Shown: piece by piece, positions 26,909 through 36,415 of the stretch | Position numbering within the stretch: position 1 is the stretch's first letter | Layout: each line of letters begins with the position of its first letter | Assembly: GCA_964450955.1 (NCBI GenBank) | Contig: CAYVFI010000028.1 | Span: 1-64,000 of the forward strand | DNA from: CAYNWT01 sp964450955 | Lineage (GTDB): Bacteria; Planctomycetota; Planctomycetia; Planctomycetales; Planctomycetaceae | Length of the DNA: 64,000 nt | Reading direction: 5' to 3' | Position numbers and translations under genes: made by a program | The notes under the pieces: generated by a model | What the model saw: only the letters and a program-made list of their open reading frames with translations | Told to the model about the DNA's origin: nothing | Databases searched by the model: none

Positions 26909-28771
26909 ATGCCTGGAATCGCTTCATTCCGCCCATCTGAAACTCTGCTCAGATACCCGCATTTCCTGCGTTTTGGCGAAGACGAACGATCCAGTACGAA
27001 CCCCCACAGTTTCGTGGGACAGCCTGAATGGATTTTTCCGTTTCTGCAACTATGTCCTGTTTACGCACAAATCAGGCTGGCCATGCGACGGATCTCTCCG
27101 GTCGCAACCGTGCCTGGGCGACCTAAGTTTCAGTGGGCACTCCTCGCCAAGTTCACTGGTACAACTCCAATGCTTCACGCGTACGATTCCGGGCACAGTT
27201 TACTTTCCATTCGGCACACCGCGCACGGCTCCCAAACCGAAGGTCCGCTGCGAAAGCACATGGGGTACGCTGTCACAGCAGGACAAGCCGCGGCCGTCGC
27301 GTCGCCTTATCCGGAAGGAGTCTGGGTTCGGTGGTATTGGGATGGACTGCGACTGATCGCGGAGAACGATCGGTTCGGCTTCTTTCCATTGTTCTACGCT
27401 AAGACCACACAAGGCATCGTGGTCTCCACACAGCTGGAACCAATGTTAGAGCACGGCATATCGCGCGAACCGGACGACGATGCGATCGCCGTCTTCCTGC
27501 GTCTGGGGTACTTCATCGGCGACGACACGCCTTTCAAAGCCATCCGCGCTCTTGAAGCCGGGCAACGACTCGAATGGACGCCGCAGGCTGGACTCAACAT
27601 CACCACCCACGCACCTGGGTTGTCGACTACGGAATCAAACCTGTCACGCCAGCAAGCAGTTGACGCATACGGCGAACGCATGCAGGCCGCGGTTGAATCG
27701 ATGCTTCCACCGCCGAACGAAAAGTTCTGCGTGCCTCTGTCGGCCGGCCGCGACTCACGTCACATTCTTTACGCCCTGCTGCGCGCCGGCAGAACACCAA
27801 ACGAAGTCCTGACCGTACGTTCTGCTCCGCCCCGCCCATCGACAGACGCAGACATAGCCAGCCAAATTACAAAAACGCTGAAGCTTGAACACACAATCAT
27901 TGAACAACCACGTAATCGGTTTGCTGCAGATCTTCGCAAGAACCAACTCACCGGCTGGATGGCTGACGAACACGCACCGTTCATCCCCGTCGGCGACTAC
28001 ATTTCCAACCACGGCTTCGATTGGTCGTGGGACGGAATCGCGGGCGACATTTTTTCCTGCGGAGTCTACGACGACACAAACCTGCTTGAGCAGTTTCGTG
28101 ACGGGCAGTTAAACGAAATTGCCGAGTGGTTCCTGGACGACGAAGGCTACCTGCCTCAATGGATGCCAAAACCGCTCTACCAGCGATGCAACCGTTCCGT
28201 CGCTCGTGATCGACTCGCCAGAGAACTACAGAAGTACGCCCACCTGCCAAACCCCATGGCTCCGTTCTTTTTCTACAATCGAGTCCGCCGGGAACTGGCA
28301 CTTAGCCCTTACGGCATCATGAACCAAAACGCGCGTGTCTTGGCGCCGTACCTTTCGCACGGCGTGTTTGACCTGCTAATTGACCTGCCGTTTCAGTACT
28401 TCAAGGGGCGCGAATTCCACAGCGAAGCCATCGACCAGTTCTATCCGGAAATGCCGAAATTTCCATTCGTCTCAACGTCAACGGGTTCCGTGCTGCAATC
28501 AAACGCTCGGAACCGCAGATTCTGTGGAGCGTGGTTGCGACATTTATTCCCGGGCCGAATTAACGGCGCAGTCAAAGGCTCGTTCCTGGTCCCGCGACTG
28601 CTAAAAGGCTGCGTGAACCGCGCGTTCGGAACCGAACTGCCCGTCCTGTTCGCTCGACCGTTGGTAATGATGGACCTGTTCGACCACGTCCGCTCCAAAC
28701 AAAAACAACTCAGCAAACCAGCCACCATGCCCGCCGAGACACTCGAAGTGGAGGTACCGGCCGGATGCTAA
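26909..28771 (+). CDS. asparagine synthase-related protein
   Basis: A 620-residue protein. The second half is an asparagine-synthetase-type ATP-pyrophosphatase domain: VPLSAGRDSRHI is the SGGxDS PP-loop with Ala in place of the second Gly, followed by HTIIEQPRNRFAADL and WDGIAGDIFSCG. Residues about 115-195 resemble the end of a glutamine amidotransferase domain (LRLIAENDRFGFFPLFYA). The N-terminus MPGIASF aligns with the usual MCGIAGF, so the Cys2 nucleophile is Pro and glutamine hydrolysis is unlikely. The start at 26909 is supported by that motif; 27083 and 27170 are alternatives. Its stop overlaps the next start, which ties it to a glycosyltransferase. Confidence 0.82.
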   Translation: MPGIASFRPSETLLRYPHFLRFGEDERSSTNPHSFVGQPEWIFPFLQLCPVYAQIRLAMRRISPVATVPGRPKFQWALLAKFTGTTPMLHAYDSGHSLLSIRHTAHGSQTEGPLRKHMGYAVTAGQAAAVASPYPEGVWVRWYWDGLRLIAENDRFGFFPLFYAKTTQGIVVSTQLEPMLEHGISREPDDDAIAVFLRLGYFIGDDTPFKAIRALEAGQRLEWTPQAGLNITTHAPGLSTTESNLSRQQAVDAYGERMQAAVESMLPPPNEKFCVPLSAGRDSRHILYALLRAGRTPNEVLTVRSAPPRPSTDADIASQITKTLKLEHTIIEQPRNRFAADLRKNQLTGWMADEHAPFIPVGDYISNHGFDWSWDGIAGDIFSCGVYDDTNLLEQFRDGQLNEIAEWFLDDEGYLPQWMPKPLYQRCNRSVARDRLARELQKYAHLPNPMAPFFFYNRVRRELALSPYGIMNQNARVLAPYLSHGVFDLLIDLPFQYFKGREFHSEAIDQFYPEMPKFPFVSTSTGSVLQSNARNRRFCGAWLRHLFPGRINGAVKGSFLVPRLLKGCVNRAFGTELPVLFARPLVMMDLFDHVRSKQKQLSKPATMPAETLEVEVPAGC

Positions 28772-29853
28772 AACCACGAGACAACGACAAGAAAACCAAC
28801 CGCGGGCCAAAACGTCAGATTGAGACGCGATCCGGCAACACGTCCCTGATTCTGCACGCAGTCAGCGGCGAAACGTTTCAACCGCCACGATCGACAACTG
28901 CCGACAAAGCTTCAACTCAAACAATCTCCGTTGTCATCCCGGTCTACAACGGCGCCAATCACATCGCCGAAGCCATTCAATCAGCTCTCGACCAGACCGT
29001 GCTTCCTAATGAGATCATTGTCGTCGATGACGGTTCGACTGACCACACCCTGTCCGTGCTGGCTCAGTTCGGTTCCACCATCCGCGTCATTCGACAAAAA
29101 AACAAAGGCAACGCCGCAGCTCGAAACACCGGCGTGCTAACCGCGAGAGGAACCTGGATTGCCGTCCTGGACGCAGACGATGTGTGGGAACCGCAGAAGC
29201 TGGAAACACAACTCCAACACACTTCTGACGCGGACATCATCTACACCAATGTCCGCAACTTCGGAGTAGCTGGCTACGTCAGCGAGATCACATTTGGCTC
29301 AGGCGAAATGCCATCCGGCGAGGTACTGACAGAACTCCTGCGCGACAACTTCATCGCGCATTCAAGCGTGCTTATGCGTCGATCAAGCGTCGAAAGCGTG
29401 GGCGGTTACGACGAAACACTGCTGGCCTGCTGCGATTGGGATCTGTGGCTGCGACTCGCCATGCGGGGGGCGCGCGTATGTGCGGTCGAACAACCACTCA
29501 CGCGGTATCGGTGGCGGCCCGACTCAACATCCAAGAAATTCAAGCTAAGCTGCCGCAACCGACTGCGAGTACTCAAAAAAGCGTTTTCCGCTTTGCCGGC
29601 TACGCGGGAAAACAAAAAGTTGCACCGCGAGTGCAATGCGGCCACATGGCGAACCTCAGCATGGTTCGTCAAATCCGTCGATGAAGGGCAGGCGTTTCGT
29701 TGGTATGTGCGATCACTTTTCTGCGAACCAACGCGAAAACGAACGTGGTTCGAAATCCTCCGAATCGCCGCCCACAGACTTGGCCTCAGCCGATCGCGGT
29801 TCGGTATCGGCCCGCGACGAAAAACGTCCGCAGCCAAAGCAACGCAGACTTAG
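28765..29853 (+). CDS. glycosyltransferase family 2
   Basis: A 362-residue GT-A fold glycosyltransferase. Motifs ISVVIPVYNGANHIAEAIQS, EIIVVDDGSTDHTL, KGNAAARNTGVLTARGTWI and the DxD-like LDADDVWEP define GT2, which transfers a sugar from a nucleotide donor. The N-terminal 50 residues are basic and disordered, and the C-terminal 110 residues are basic and helical. The ATG overlaps the previous stop (ATGCTAA), which indicates translational coupling with the asparagine-synthase-like gene. The pair may modify a glycan or peptide. Its TAG stop overlaps the opposite-strand stop of hisD (TTAG). Confidence 0.9.
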   Translation: MLKPRDNDKKTNRGPKRQIETRSGNTSLILHAVSGETFQPPRSTTADKASTQTISVVIPVYNGANHIAEAIQSALDQTVLPNEIIVVDDGSTDHTLSVLAQFGSTIRVIRQKNKGNAAARNTGVLTARGTWIAVLDADDVWEPQKLETQLQHTSDADIIYTNVRNFGVAGYVSEITFGSGEMPSGEVLTELLRDNFIAHSSVLMRRSSVESVGGYDETLLACCDWDLWLRLAMRGARVCAVEQPLTRYRWRPDSTSKKFKLSCRNRLRVLKKAFSALPATRENKKLHRECNAATWRTSAWFVKSVDEGQAFRWYVRSLFCEPTRKRTWFEILRIAAHRLGLSRSRFGIGPRRKTSAAKATQT

Positions 29854-31211
29854 TTCGAGTCCAGCCGGACATCCACGCTTGCACTATGAGCGGTCAGGCC
29901 TTCCTTGCCAGCCAGCAGGCGGACTCCATCCGCTTCGGCCGCCAGCGCGGTCGCATCGTAGGAAATGATTGACGAACGTTTCAAAAAGTCGTTGGCACAA
30001 AGCCCATTGGCGAACCGCGCTGTCCCACCGGTCGGCAAGACATGTGACGGCCCCGCAATGTAATCCCCCAGTGCGACGGGCGTGTAATGTCCCATAAAGA
30101 TCGCACCGGCGTTCTGAATCCGCCCGAGCATTGACTCCGGATCCGACATGCTGATGTGCAAGTGCTCTGGAGCCAGCATATCCGTCAACCGCCCGGCTTC
30201 GCTTTCATCACGAGCCAAAATCAACGCGCCATAATCTTCAAGACATCGCGCCGCCAGGTCTCCACGTGGCAGCGTCTTCAGCTGTTCGTCCAATGCCGTT
30301 TGCACAGCCGCAATCAATGGCTCGTGCCACGTGATCAACACACCCGAACCCGGACTGTGTTCCGCCTGCGAAATTAAATCAGCCGCAACAAATTCCGGCT
30401 TTGCTGTCTCATCGGCCAGCACAATCACTTCGCTGGGCCCGGCAATGCTGTCGATATCGACTTCACCAAACACGTACCGTTTGGCCAGCGCGACAAACAG
30501 GTTCCCCGGCCCGACAATTTTGTCAACGCGTTCAATGCCCTCGACACCATAAGCCATCGCAGCAACCGCCTGAGCCCCACCAACTCGGTAAACTTCTTTC
30601 ACACCAAGTTCATGGCACGCCGCCAGTAAATCTGTGTTGTATCCACCAAAATCTGTGGGCGGCACAACAACAACAATCTCAGGAACACCCGCGACCATCG
30701 CAGGAACCGCCGTCATCAACAATGTCGAAGGATACGCGGCCGCTCCGCCCGGAACACAAATACCAATCCGCCGCATCGGCAAATAGCGTTGCCGCAGGTT
30801 TACCTTGCCGCCGCCAAGTTCGCGGTTCACTTCGACATCGCTGGACAGAATCGCCTGCTGAAACTCAGTCACGTTGTCGCGCACCCGACGCACAACGTCA
30901 AGGTAATCAGGATCCGCTTTCGCAGTTGCCTCCTCAAACTCTGCCTCCGACACACGCATGGTGTCGGCTGATAGCTTCTTGCCGTCCAGCTTCTCACTGT
31001 ACTCCAACAGCGAGTTCAAGCCGCCGGTTCTGACATCGCCGCAAATGCGTTCAACGACCTGCTGCGGACTAAGCGGTTCACCAAACAGATCAATGGTCCG
31101 CTGCCGACCGGCTTCAGAAACGACATCACCACGCGGGCTGAGTTTTTCTCGCAACGCAGCAAACAGCGCGGTCGCGTCTTCGTTACGGCAATCGATGGTT
31201 GGAATAGGCAT
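29850..31211 (-). CDS. hisD: histidinol dehydrogenase
   Basis: A 453-residue enzyme that oxidises L-histidinol to L-histidine in two NAD-dependent steps. The ATG at 31211 is chosen (MPIPTIDCRNEDA); upstream frame to 31283 runs through a repeat element and is rejected. Motifs QRYLPMRRIGICVPGG, DKIVGPGNLFVALAKRYVFG, DSIAGPSEVIVLAD, DLISQAEHSPGSG and GPSHVLPTGGTARF are diagnostic, including the zinc and catalytic His regions. No other his gene is nearby, as is common where his genes are scattered. The DUF819 permease lies upstream on the same strand with element C between. Confidence 0.97.
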   Translation of the reverse strand: MPIPTIDCRNEDATALFAALREKLSPRGDVVSEAGRQRTIDLFGEPLSPQQVVERICGDVRTGGLNSLLEYSEKLDGKKLSADTMRVSEAEFEEATAKADPDYLDVVRRVRDNVTEFQQAILSSDVEVNRELGGGKVNLRQRYLPMRRIGICVPGGAAAYPSTLLMTAVPAMVAGVPEIVVVVPPTDFGGYNTDLLAACHELGVKEVYRVGGAQAVAAMAYGVEGIERVDKIVGPGNLFVALAKRYVFGEVDIDSIAGPSEVIVLADETAKPEFVAADLISQAEHSPGSGVLITWHEPLIAAVQTALDEQLKTLPRGDLAARCLEDYGALILARDESEAGRLTDMLAPEHLHISMSDPESMLGRIQNAGAIFMGHYTPVALGDYIAGPSHVLPTGGTARFANGLCANDFLKRSSIISYDATALAAEADGVRLLAGKEGLTAHSASVDVRLDSN

Positions 31212-31229
31212 TGAAAACAGCTGACCGAA

Positions 31230-31319
31230 ATGTAGCCGACTGAGGCCCTCAGTCGGCAGCGCGTGCAGGTTGCCTGCCGCCAAAGCGGCAAACCGACTGA
31301 GGGCCTCAGTCGGTTACAT
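31230..31319. repeat. inverted repeat of two palindromes (element C)
   Basis: Two 21-base perfect palindromes, arms CCGACTGAGG/CCTCAGTCGG, lie at 31236-31256 and 31293-31313. They are extended by ATGTA(G/A) and TTACAT so that the whole 90 bases is itself an inverted repeat. The spacer carries smaller GCAGG/CCTGC and GCCGC..GCGGC pairs. It starts 5 bases after the DUF819 stop and ends 19 bases before the hisD start. Confidence 0.85.
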
Positions 31320-31324
31320 CAATC

Positions 31325-32755
31325 TCACCCCGGAGCAACAGCCTGCATCAGCAATCCGCAAAGCCATGCTCCATAAGTACCCAGAGCGTAGCCCACTACC
31401 GCCAAAAGGACACCCACTGGTGCCAGAGATGGATGGAACGCCCCGGCAACGACCGGAGCACTGGCCGCTCCGCCGATATTTGCCTTACTTCCCACCGCCA
31501 GGAAAAAGTACGGAGCCTTGATGAAATACCCCACCAGGAACATCAGACCGACATGAATCGCCATCCAAATCCCGCCGACCAGAAACAGCTGTGGGTGTTT
31601 TGTGATGGCAGTGATGTCCATCCCCATCCCAATGGCCGCAACAAGGAAAAAGATGAACACCGTTCCGACTCGCGACGCACCAACACCTTCCAGGTTCCGC
31701 GCCTTGGTAAATGACAGCGCGATTCCCAGTGTCGTTGCCGTCACAATCAACCAAAAGAATTGGGAGTTAAGACTGAACTTCTTCAAATCCGGCGCGTTCT
31801 CTGTGACCCACACTGACATGATGTCTGCGACAAAGTGCGAGACCGCAGTCACACCAAACGCGACCGCCAGAAGCACCATTAGATCTGTGGAGGATGGAAT
31901 CTTTGCGGTCCGCTTACTGAACTCTTCCATCTTTCGCTGCAGCGTATCGATACTGCTGGCGTCCGCCTTGAACAGCCGGTCGATCGTCTTTGCTTTGCCA
32001 ACGCCAAGCAACAGGAACAGCATCCAGATTTCCGCGACAATCACATCAACTGCGACCATTGTGCTGTAGAGCTTGCCGTCTGGCAGAAAAACCTCCTTCA
32101 TTGCGGCCTGGTTCGCCCCGCCACCAATCCAGCTACCCGCGACCGTTGTGTAGCCGCGCCAGACTGCGGGAGATTCCTTCTGTTCAAACTTCTCAGGATT
32201 CTGCGATGCGTCCTGACCGGGATTCGCCGCGATGAACTTCGCGTCGGATTCTTCCTGCAGCGCCTCCGCTTCGACCTCGGTCACGGGCTTAACATCGCTT
32301 TGCCAATCGATGTCCGTTCCTATCGCAGAACAAATCAGAATCGCCGCAGGCCCACCAATGACAACTCCGATGGTTCCCGTCACGAACATAATCAGAGCCT
32401 TCGGCCCCAGCTTCAAAACCTCGTTCAGGTCGATACTAATCGTCAGCAACACAAGACTTGCCGGCAGGAAGTACCGCGACGCAACGAAGTAGAGTTTCGA
32501 ATGAGCCGGATCGACCAGCGCGGCCGAGGTGCCATCTGCAAGCGGGAACTTGATTGCCGTCAGCAACGACGGCAGGAAATAGCACAACAACAGCATTGGG
32601 ACGACTTTGTAGAACGCCTTCAATGCTTTGTTACTGTGGTTCGACGTCCAGAACACAAGGCCCAGAATCGCCAGTAGGATTCCGGCAATGACCGCGTCAT
32701 TTTGAATCAAAGCGGTGTTTTCAGCGGTGGCGTCGCCGGCAGCGAGAATCAACAT
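31325..32755 (-). CDS. DUF819 family membrane protein
   Basis: A 476-residue integral membrane protein of the DUF819 family, with ten or more hydrophobic segments (ILLAILGLVFWTSN, ALIMFVTGTIGVVIGGPAAI, IWMAIHVGLMFLVGYFIK, VGVLLAVVGYALGTYGAWLCG). The motif AGSWIGGGANQAAMKE and the helical cytosolic insert around residues 265-300 are seen in the family. Members look like secondary carriers or permeases, but no substrate is established. It lies between alaS and hisD on the minus strand, with repeat elements in both gaps. Confidence 0.9.
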   Translation of the reverse strand: MLILAAGDATAENTALIQNDAVIAGILLAILGLVFWTSNHSNKALKAFYKVVPMLLLCYFLPSLLTAIKFPLADGTSAALVDPAHSKLYFVASRYFLPASLVLLTISIDLNEVLKLGPKALIMFVTGTIGVVIGGPAAILICSAIGTDIDWQSDVKPVTEVEAEALQEESDAKFIAANPGQDASQNPEKFEQKESPAVWRGYTTVAGSWIGGGANQAAMKEVFLPDGKLYSTMVAVDVIVAEIWMLFLLLGVGKAKTIDRLFKADASSIDTLQRKMEEFSKRTAKIPSSTDLMVLLAVAFGVTAVSHFVADIMSVWVTENAPDLKKFSLNSQFFWLIVTATTLGIALSFTKARNLEGVGASRVGTVFIFFLVAAIGMGMDITAITKHPQLFLVGGIWMAIHVGLMFLVGYFIKAPYFFLAVGSKANIGGAASAPVVAGAFHPSLAPVGVLLAVVGYALGTYGAWLCGLLMQAVAPG

Positions 32756-32839
32756 GCAGAGTTCTTTCCGGTCGGAGTTCCCACCTAGAATATCGACGGG
32801 ACGTAGAATCTCCAGTCACGCCACCGCGGGATCACCAAA

Positions 32840-32891
32840 GTCGCCGAACACTCCGTGTTCGGTCAAGCACGGACTCGGAGAGTCCGGCGAC
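32840..32891. repeat. double-palindrome element A, copy 2
   Basis: The palindromes CCGAACACTCCGTGTTCGG (32844-32862) and CGGACTCGGAGAGTCCG (32870-32886) lie between GTCG and CGAC. The element ends 8 bases from the alaS stop codon and shares both palindromes with the copy at 8576-8628. Confidence 0.85.
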
Positions 32892-32898
32892 AATCCAA

Positions 32899-35526
32899 CT
32901 ACGCAAGCGCCTCACGGTAGAACTTCGCACCGGCTTCAATGGCTTCGTCCAGCTTCTCCGGGATCTTCGCTCCGGCTTCGGCCATGTCCGGCCGACCACC
33001 GCCGCCACCACCGCAAATTCCGGCAACAAGTTTCACGCAATCCGAAGCCTTGGCCTTGTCGGTAAGCTCTTTCGTGACTGAACAAATTAAAGCGACCTTG
33101 CCATCGACGACTGTTCCAAGAACCACAGCCACCGACGGACACTTGCGTTTCAATTGATCCGCATAGTCTCGCAATGCTTCGCGAGGAACATCCTTCAGGT
33201 TCTTCGCCACAATTTTCGTATCGCCAACCGTTTCGGCCGCGGACAACAACGCATCAATTTCGCCACCGACAGATTCCTTCATCTTGTCGGCCAGCTTCTT
33301 CTTTGCCTCTTTGAGTTCGTCCTGAAGCGATCCGACGCGTTTCGGCAAATCAGCCGGCGTCGCCTTCAGCATTCCCGAAAGCTCCTTAACAAGATTCTCC
33401 GTCTCACGAACGCGCTCCAGCGCCCGCTGACCGGTCACCGCGCTGATGCGACGAACACCCTTCGAGACCGCGTCTTCGGAGACAATCTTGCACAGCCCAA
33501 CCTGACCACTGTTGGACAGGTGCGTTCCTCCGCACAGTTCAGTACTGAAGTCACCAATCCGGACAACTCGGACAAGGTCCGGATACTTCTCACCAAACAA
33601 AGCCATCGCACCAGCCGCGCGAGCTTCTTCGATTGGAAGCAACTCCGTTGTGACATCCGCACCTTCTGAAATGCGAGTGTTAATGATGTTTTCAATCTGC
33701 TCAATCTCGTCCGGCCCCACAGCTTTGCCATGAGCGAAGTCGAACCGCAACGTGTCGTCTTCAACCTTCGAACCCCGCTGCGTGGCTTTATCACCGATGA
33801 CCTGGTGCAAAGCGTGATGCAGAATGTGCGTGGCTGAATGAGCCCGCCGGATACCTTCACGGCGCGGACTACTAATTTGAGCCGTCGCGATGTCGCCGAC
33901 CTTGACAGTTCCGCTCACCACCTTGCCGACGTGAACCAATAGCCCAGCGTGCTTCTGCGTGTTGGTCACTTCAACCGATGCGTTCTCAAACGCCAGCACA
34001 CCAGTGTCGCCAACCTGACCACCGGCCTCGCCATAGAACGGGCTCTTGTCTAACACGATGCCGACCTTATCAGCACCGCCGTCAACAGAATCGACTTTGG
34101 CGTCGTCAGCAATCATGCCCACAACTTTGCAACCAGCCAGACTATCGTTGGCGGCGTCGTAGCCTTCAAAAGCACTCTCGCCCGCTTCTTTCAATATCGT
34201 GTCCAGCGGACCTTCAGCCATCACGCCAACTTCTTTGCCGCCGGTACTAATGACGCCGTGTTCGTCCATCAGCTTCTTGAACTCAGGCTCATCAACCTTC
34301 AGGCCTTCGCGTTCAGCCATCGCTTCGGTGAGTTCCATCAGGAACCCTTCCTGCGTGTGCAGAGTGAACGCATCCTTGCCGGAAATCACACCGCCGGACT
34401 TCTTCGCCGACTGCGCACACTTCTTGAACCGAGCCAACCCGCCATCAATCACGCTGAGGAACTGTTCTTCCTCTTCTTTAATCGTGTTCTGAACACTGTC
34501 AACGCTCTCAGCAATGTCCGGGTAAGCCGACTTCATGGCATCCACAACAGCTGGAACCACCTGCGAGAGGAACGGTTCTTCCTTACCCAACAGGAACCCT
34601 TCCAGCGAAGCGCGACGCAGCAACTGACGCACGACGTACGATTCTTTGTCCTTGTCTGGTGCAACACCTTCGTGGATCGCAAACGTGCAGGCGCGGACGT
34701 GGTCGGCGATGCGGCGAATCGGACGACCTTCCGGAGCGTCAAAGTCATACTTCACTCCGACAACTTCAGCCGCAGCAAGACACAGTGGCTTCAGCAGGTC
34801 GTTGTCGAAGTTGCTCAACACCCCCTGCATGACAGCGGCGGTTCGTTCGAGACCCATGCCGGTGTCGATATTCTTGGCAGGTAGCGGAGCCAGGTTGTCC
34901 GGCGGGTTGCCTTTGCGTTCGAACTGAGTGAACACAAGGTTCCAGATTTCAACGTCACCGTCGAAGCCAGGCGGGTGATAGAAAATCTCGCTACACGGAC
35001 CACAAACACCGTCCGGTCCTTCGCTGGGAGCCGAAGCCGGCCAGTAGTTTTCGTCCTCTTCCAGGCACGCGATGCGTTTGTCCGGAATGCCGATCTCTTC
35101 GTTCCAGATCTTGTACGCTTCTTCGTCGAACCCGTGCTTGCCTTTGTAAACGCTGACAGTCAGGCGTTCGCCATCAATCCCCAGCCACTTCTTGTCCGTG
35201 AGGAATTCCCAGGCCCAGTGAATGGCTTCGCGTTTGAAGTAATCGCCAAACGAGAAGTTGCCCAGCATCTCAAAGAACGTGTGGTGATACGCAGTCACAC
35301 CAACGTTCGAAATGTCGCCGGTTCGCAAACACTTCTGGCATGTCGTGACCTTCGTATCCTTAGGCTTCACCACGCCCAGGAACTCGCCCTTAAACTGGTT
35401 CATGCCGGCTGGAGTGAACAGCACAGTCGGATCCGCTTTCGGAACCAACACATCACTCGGCTTACGAACACAGCCCTTCGATTCGAAGAAGGACAGGTAC
35501 TTTTCACGAACTTCATTTGTCTTCAT
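32899..35526 (-). CDS. alaS: alanine--tRNA ligase
   Basis: An 875-residue alanyl-tRNA synthetase charging tRNA-Ala. The start at 35526 gives the canonical MKTNEVREKYLSFFESKG; the frame to 35601 runs through a palindromic repeat and is rejected. The class II catalytic core (HTFFEMLGNFSFGDYFKREA, GMGLERTAAVMQG) is followed by the editing domain with zinc ligands (HSATHILHHALHQ, CGGTHLSNSG). The C-terminal C-Ala glycine-rich region is GGGGGGRPDMAEAGA. Length is normal. Upstream on the strand is the Septu-like operon, separated by 199 bases with element D. Confidence 0.98.
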   Translation of the reverse strand: MKTNEVREKYLSFFESKGCVRKPSDVLVPKADPTVLFTPAGMNQFKGEFLGVVKPKDTKVTTCQKCLRTGDISNVGVTAYHHTFFEMLGNFSFGDYFKREAIHWAWEFLTDKKWLGIDGERLTVSVYKGKHGFDEEAYKIWNEEIGIPDKRIACLEEDENYWPASAPSEGPDGVCGPCSEIFYHPPGFDGDVEIWNLVFTQFERKGNPPDNLAPLPAKNIDTGMGLERTAAVMQGVLSNFDNDLLKPLCLAAAEVVGVKYDFDAPEGRPIRRIADHVRACTFAIHEGVAPDKDKESYVVRQLLRRASLEGFLLGKEEPFLSQVVPAVVDAMKSAYPDIAESVDSVQNTIKEEEEQFLSVIDGGLARFKKCAQSAKKSGGVISGKDAFTLHTQEGFLMELTEAMAEREGLKVDEPEFKKLMDEHGVISTGGKEVGVMAEGPLDTILKEAGESAFEGYDAANDSLAGCKVVGMIADDAKVDSVDGGADKVGIVLDKSPFYGEAGGQVGDTGVLAFENASVEVTNTQKHAGLLVHVGKVVSGTVKVGDIATAQISSPRREGIRRAHSATHILHHALHQVIGDKATQRGSKVEDDTLRFDFAHGKAVGPDEIEQIENIINTRISEGADVTTELLPIEEARAAGAMALFGEKYPDLVRVVRIGDFSTELCGGTHLSNSGQVGLCKIVSEDAVSKGVRRISAVTGQRALERVRETENLVKELSGMLKATPADLPKRVGSLQDELKEAKKKLADKMKESVGGEIDALLSAAETVGDTKIVAKNLKDVPREALRDYADQLKRKCPSVAVVLGTVVDGKVALICSVTKELTDKAKASDCVKLVAGICGGGGGGRPDMAEAGAKIPEKLDEAIEAGAKFYREALA

Positions 35527-35540
35527 TGGAACATCCGTAG

Positions 35541-35642
35541 GGTGGGCACCGCCCACCGGCAATCTCAAACGGTAGCAAGCCGGGCACCTGGCACCGGCCA
35601 TTTGACTCCAAATGTAGTGCCTACAGTAAGGCCACTACATTT
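35541..35642. repeat. palindrome cluster between HNH gene and alaS (element D)
   Basis: Two hairpins lie here: GGTGGGC-ACC-GCCCACC (35541-35557, perfect), and arms AAATGTAGTG (35610-35619) and CACTACATTT (35633-35642) extended by CCT/AGG around a 6-base loop. The second is about 85 bases after the HNH gene stop and could end transcription of the defence operon before alaS. Confidence 0.75.
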
Positions 35643-35725
35643 ATCTGCCGAAAGTTAGTGCGGGACGTCATTCTCAACAACTGCCAACTTCAACCACTCC
35701 GCAATCGGGCACCCTATTCGCTCCC

Positions 35726-36415
35726 CTAGATGTGACCACCAGGACGATTGACAGGCTGTCCGGAGCCCTCAAAGCAGTCTTCCGCAGTCCCGGGGAACTC
35801 CGCAACAAATCGCTCTCGCATTTCGTCAATGTCTCGAAAAACATGCATCCACACCGAAAAGAACCCAGTGGCCTTCGCTAGCTCAACGATCACATCACGT
35901 AGCGCGGTCATGTCTTTCCGAACCAACTTCGTTCGTGACTCTTCTGCCACCGCCCACGCCTGCGAGCGTTGCTGCCAGCGTTCCAAGGCTGCCTCGAACT
36001 CGTCACCGTCCGGGAAATCAGTCGGAAATCTGTTCAGGCCAGTCAGCGTCAATAGTGCCTGAGACTTTTCACGGACGTCGTCGGCCAGATCGTCACGAGA
36101 GAACACCTGACCTGACTTATCGTACGTAAACGCAAGAAAGGTGTTGTCCTGGTCCGGCAGCAGGCACTTGGTGCGGTCAACAGGTTTCTTTCCCTTGGTC
36201 GAGTTGCAGTTCACGCAACCGAGCAAGAAGTTAGACCACTCCACAATCAAATCCGGACGGAGAACTTTTGCGAGCACGTGCTCCACCGCCAGGTTGGTCT
36301 TAATCGGTCGCTCACAGTAACTGCAATAGTCGCCGAGTCTTGAAACCAAGAAGGGCTTCGCATCAGCGTAGTCATCAAATTTCTGCGGCGCGACTCCACG
36401 ATCGACTGGCCTCAT
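35726..36415 (-). CDS. ptuB: HNH endonuclease of Septu-like defence pair (PtuB-like)
   Basis: A 229-residue HNH nuclease. The zinc and catalytic residues are in order: Cys31-x2-Cys34 (YCSYCERPI), His46 in AVEHVLAK, Asn62 in WSNFLLGC, and Cys67-x2-Cys70-Asn71..Lys74 (CVNCNSTKG). The C-terminal motif EFPGTAEDCFEGSGQPV is shared with HNH proteins found beside retrons and PtuA ATPases. Its ATG overlaps the ATPase stop by 4 bases (ATGA), so the two are translationally coupled. In Septu systems PtuB is the nuclease effector controlled by PtuA. The family call is strong; phage defence by this copy is inferred from gene pairing. Confidence 0.85.
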   Translation of the reverse strand: MRPVDRGVAPQKFDDYADAKPFLVSRLGDYCSYCERPIKTNLAVEHVLAKVLRPDLIVEWSNFLLGCVNCNSTKGKKPVDRTKCLLPDQDNTFLAFTYDKSGQVFSRDDLADDVREKSQALLTLTGLNRFPTDFPDGDEFEAALERWQQRSQAWAVAEESRTKLVRKDMTALRDVIVELAKATGFFSVWMHVFRDIDEMRERFVAEFPGTAEDCFEGSGQPVNRPGGHI

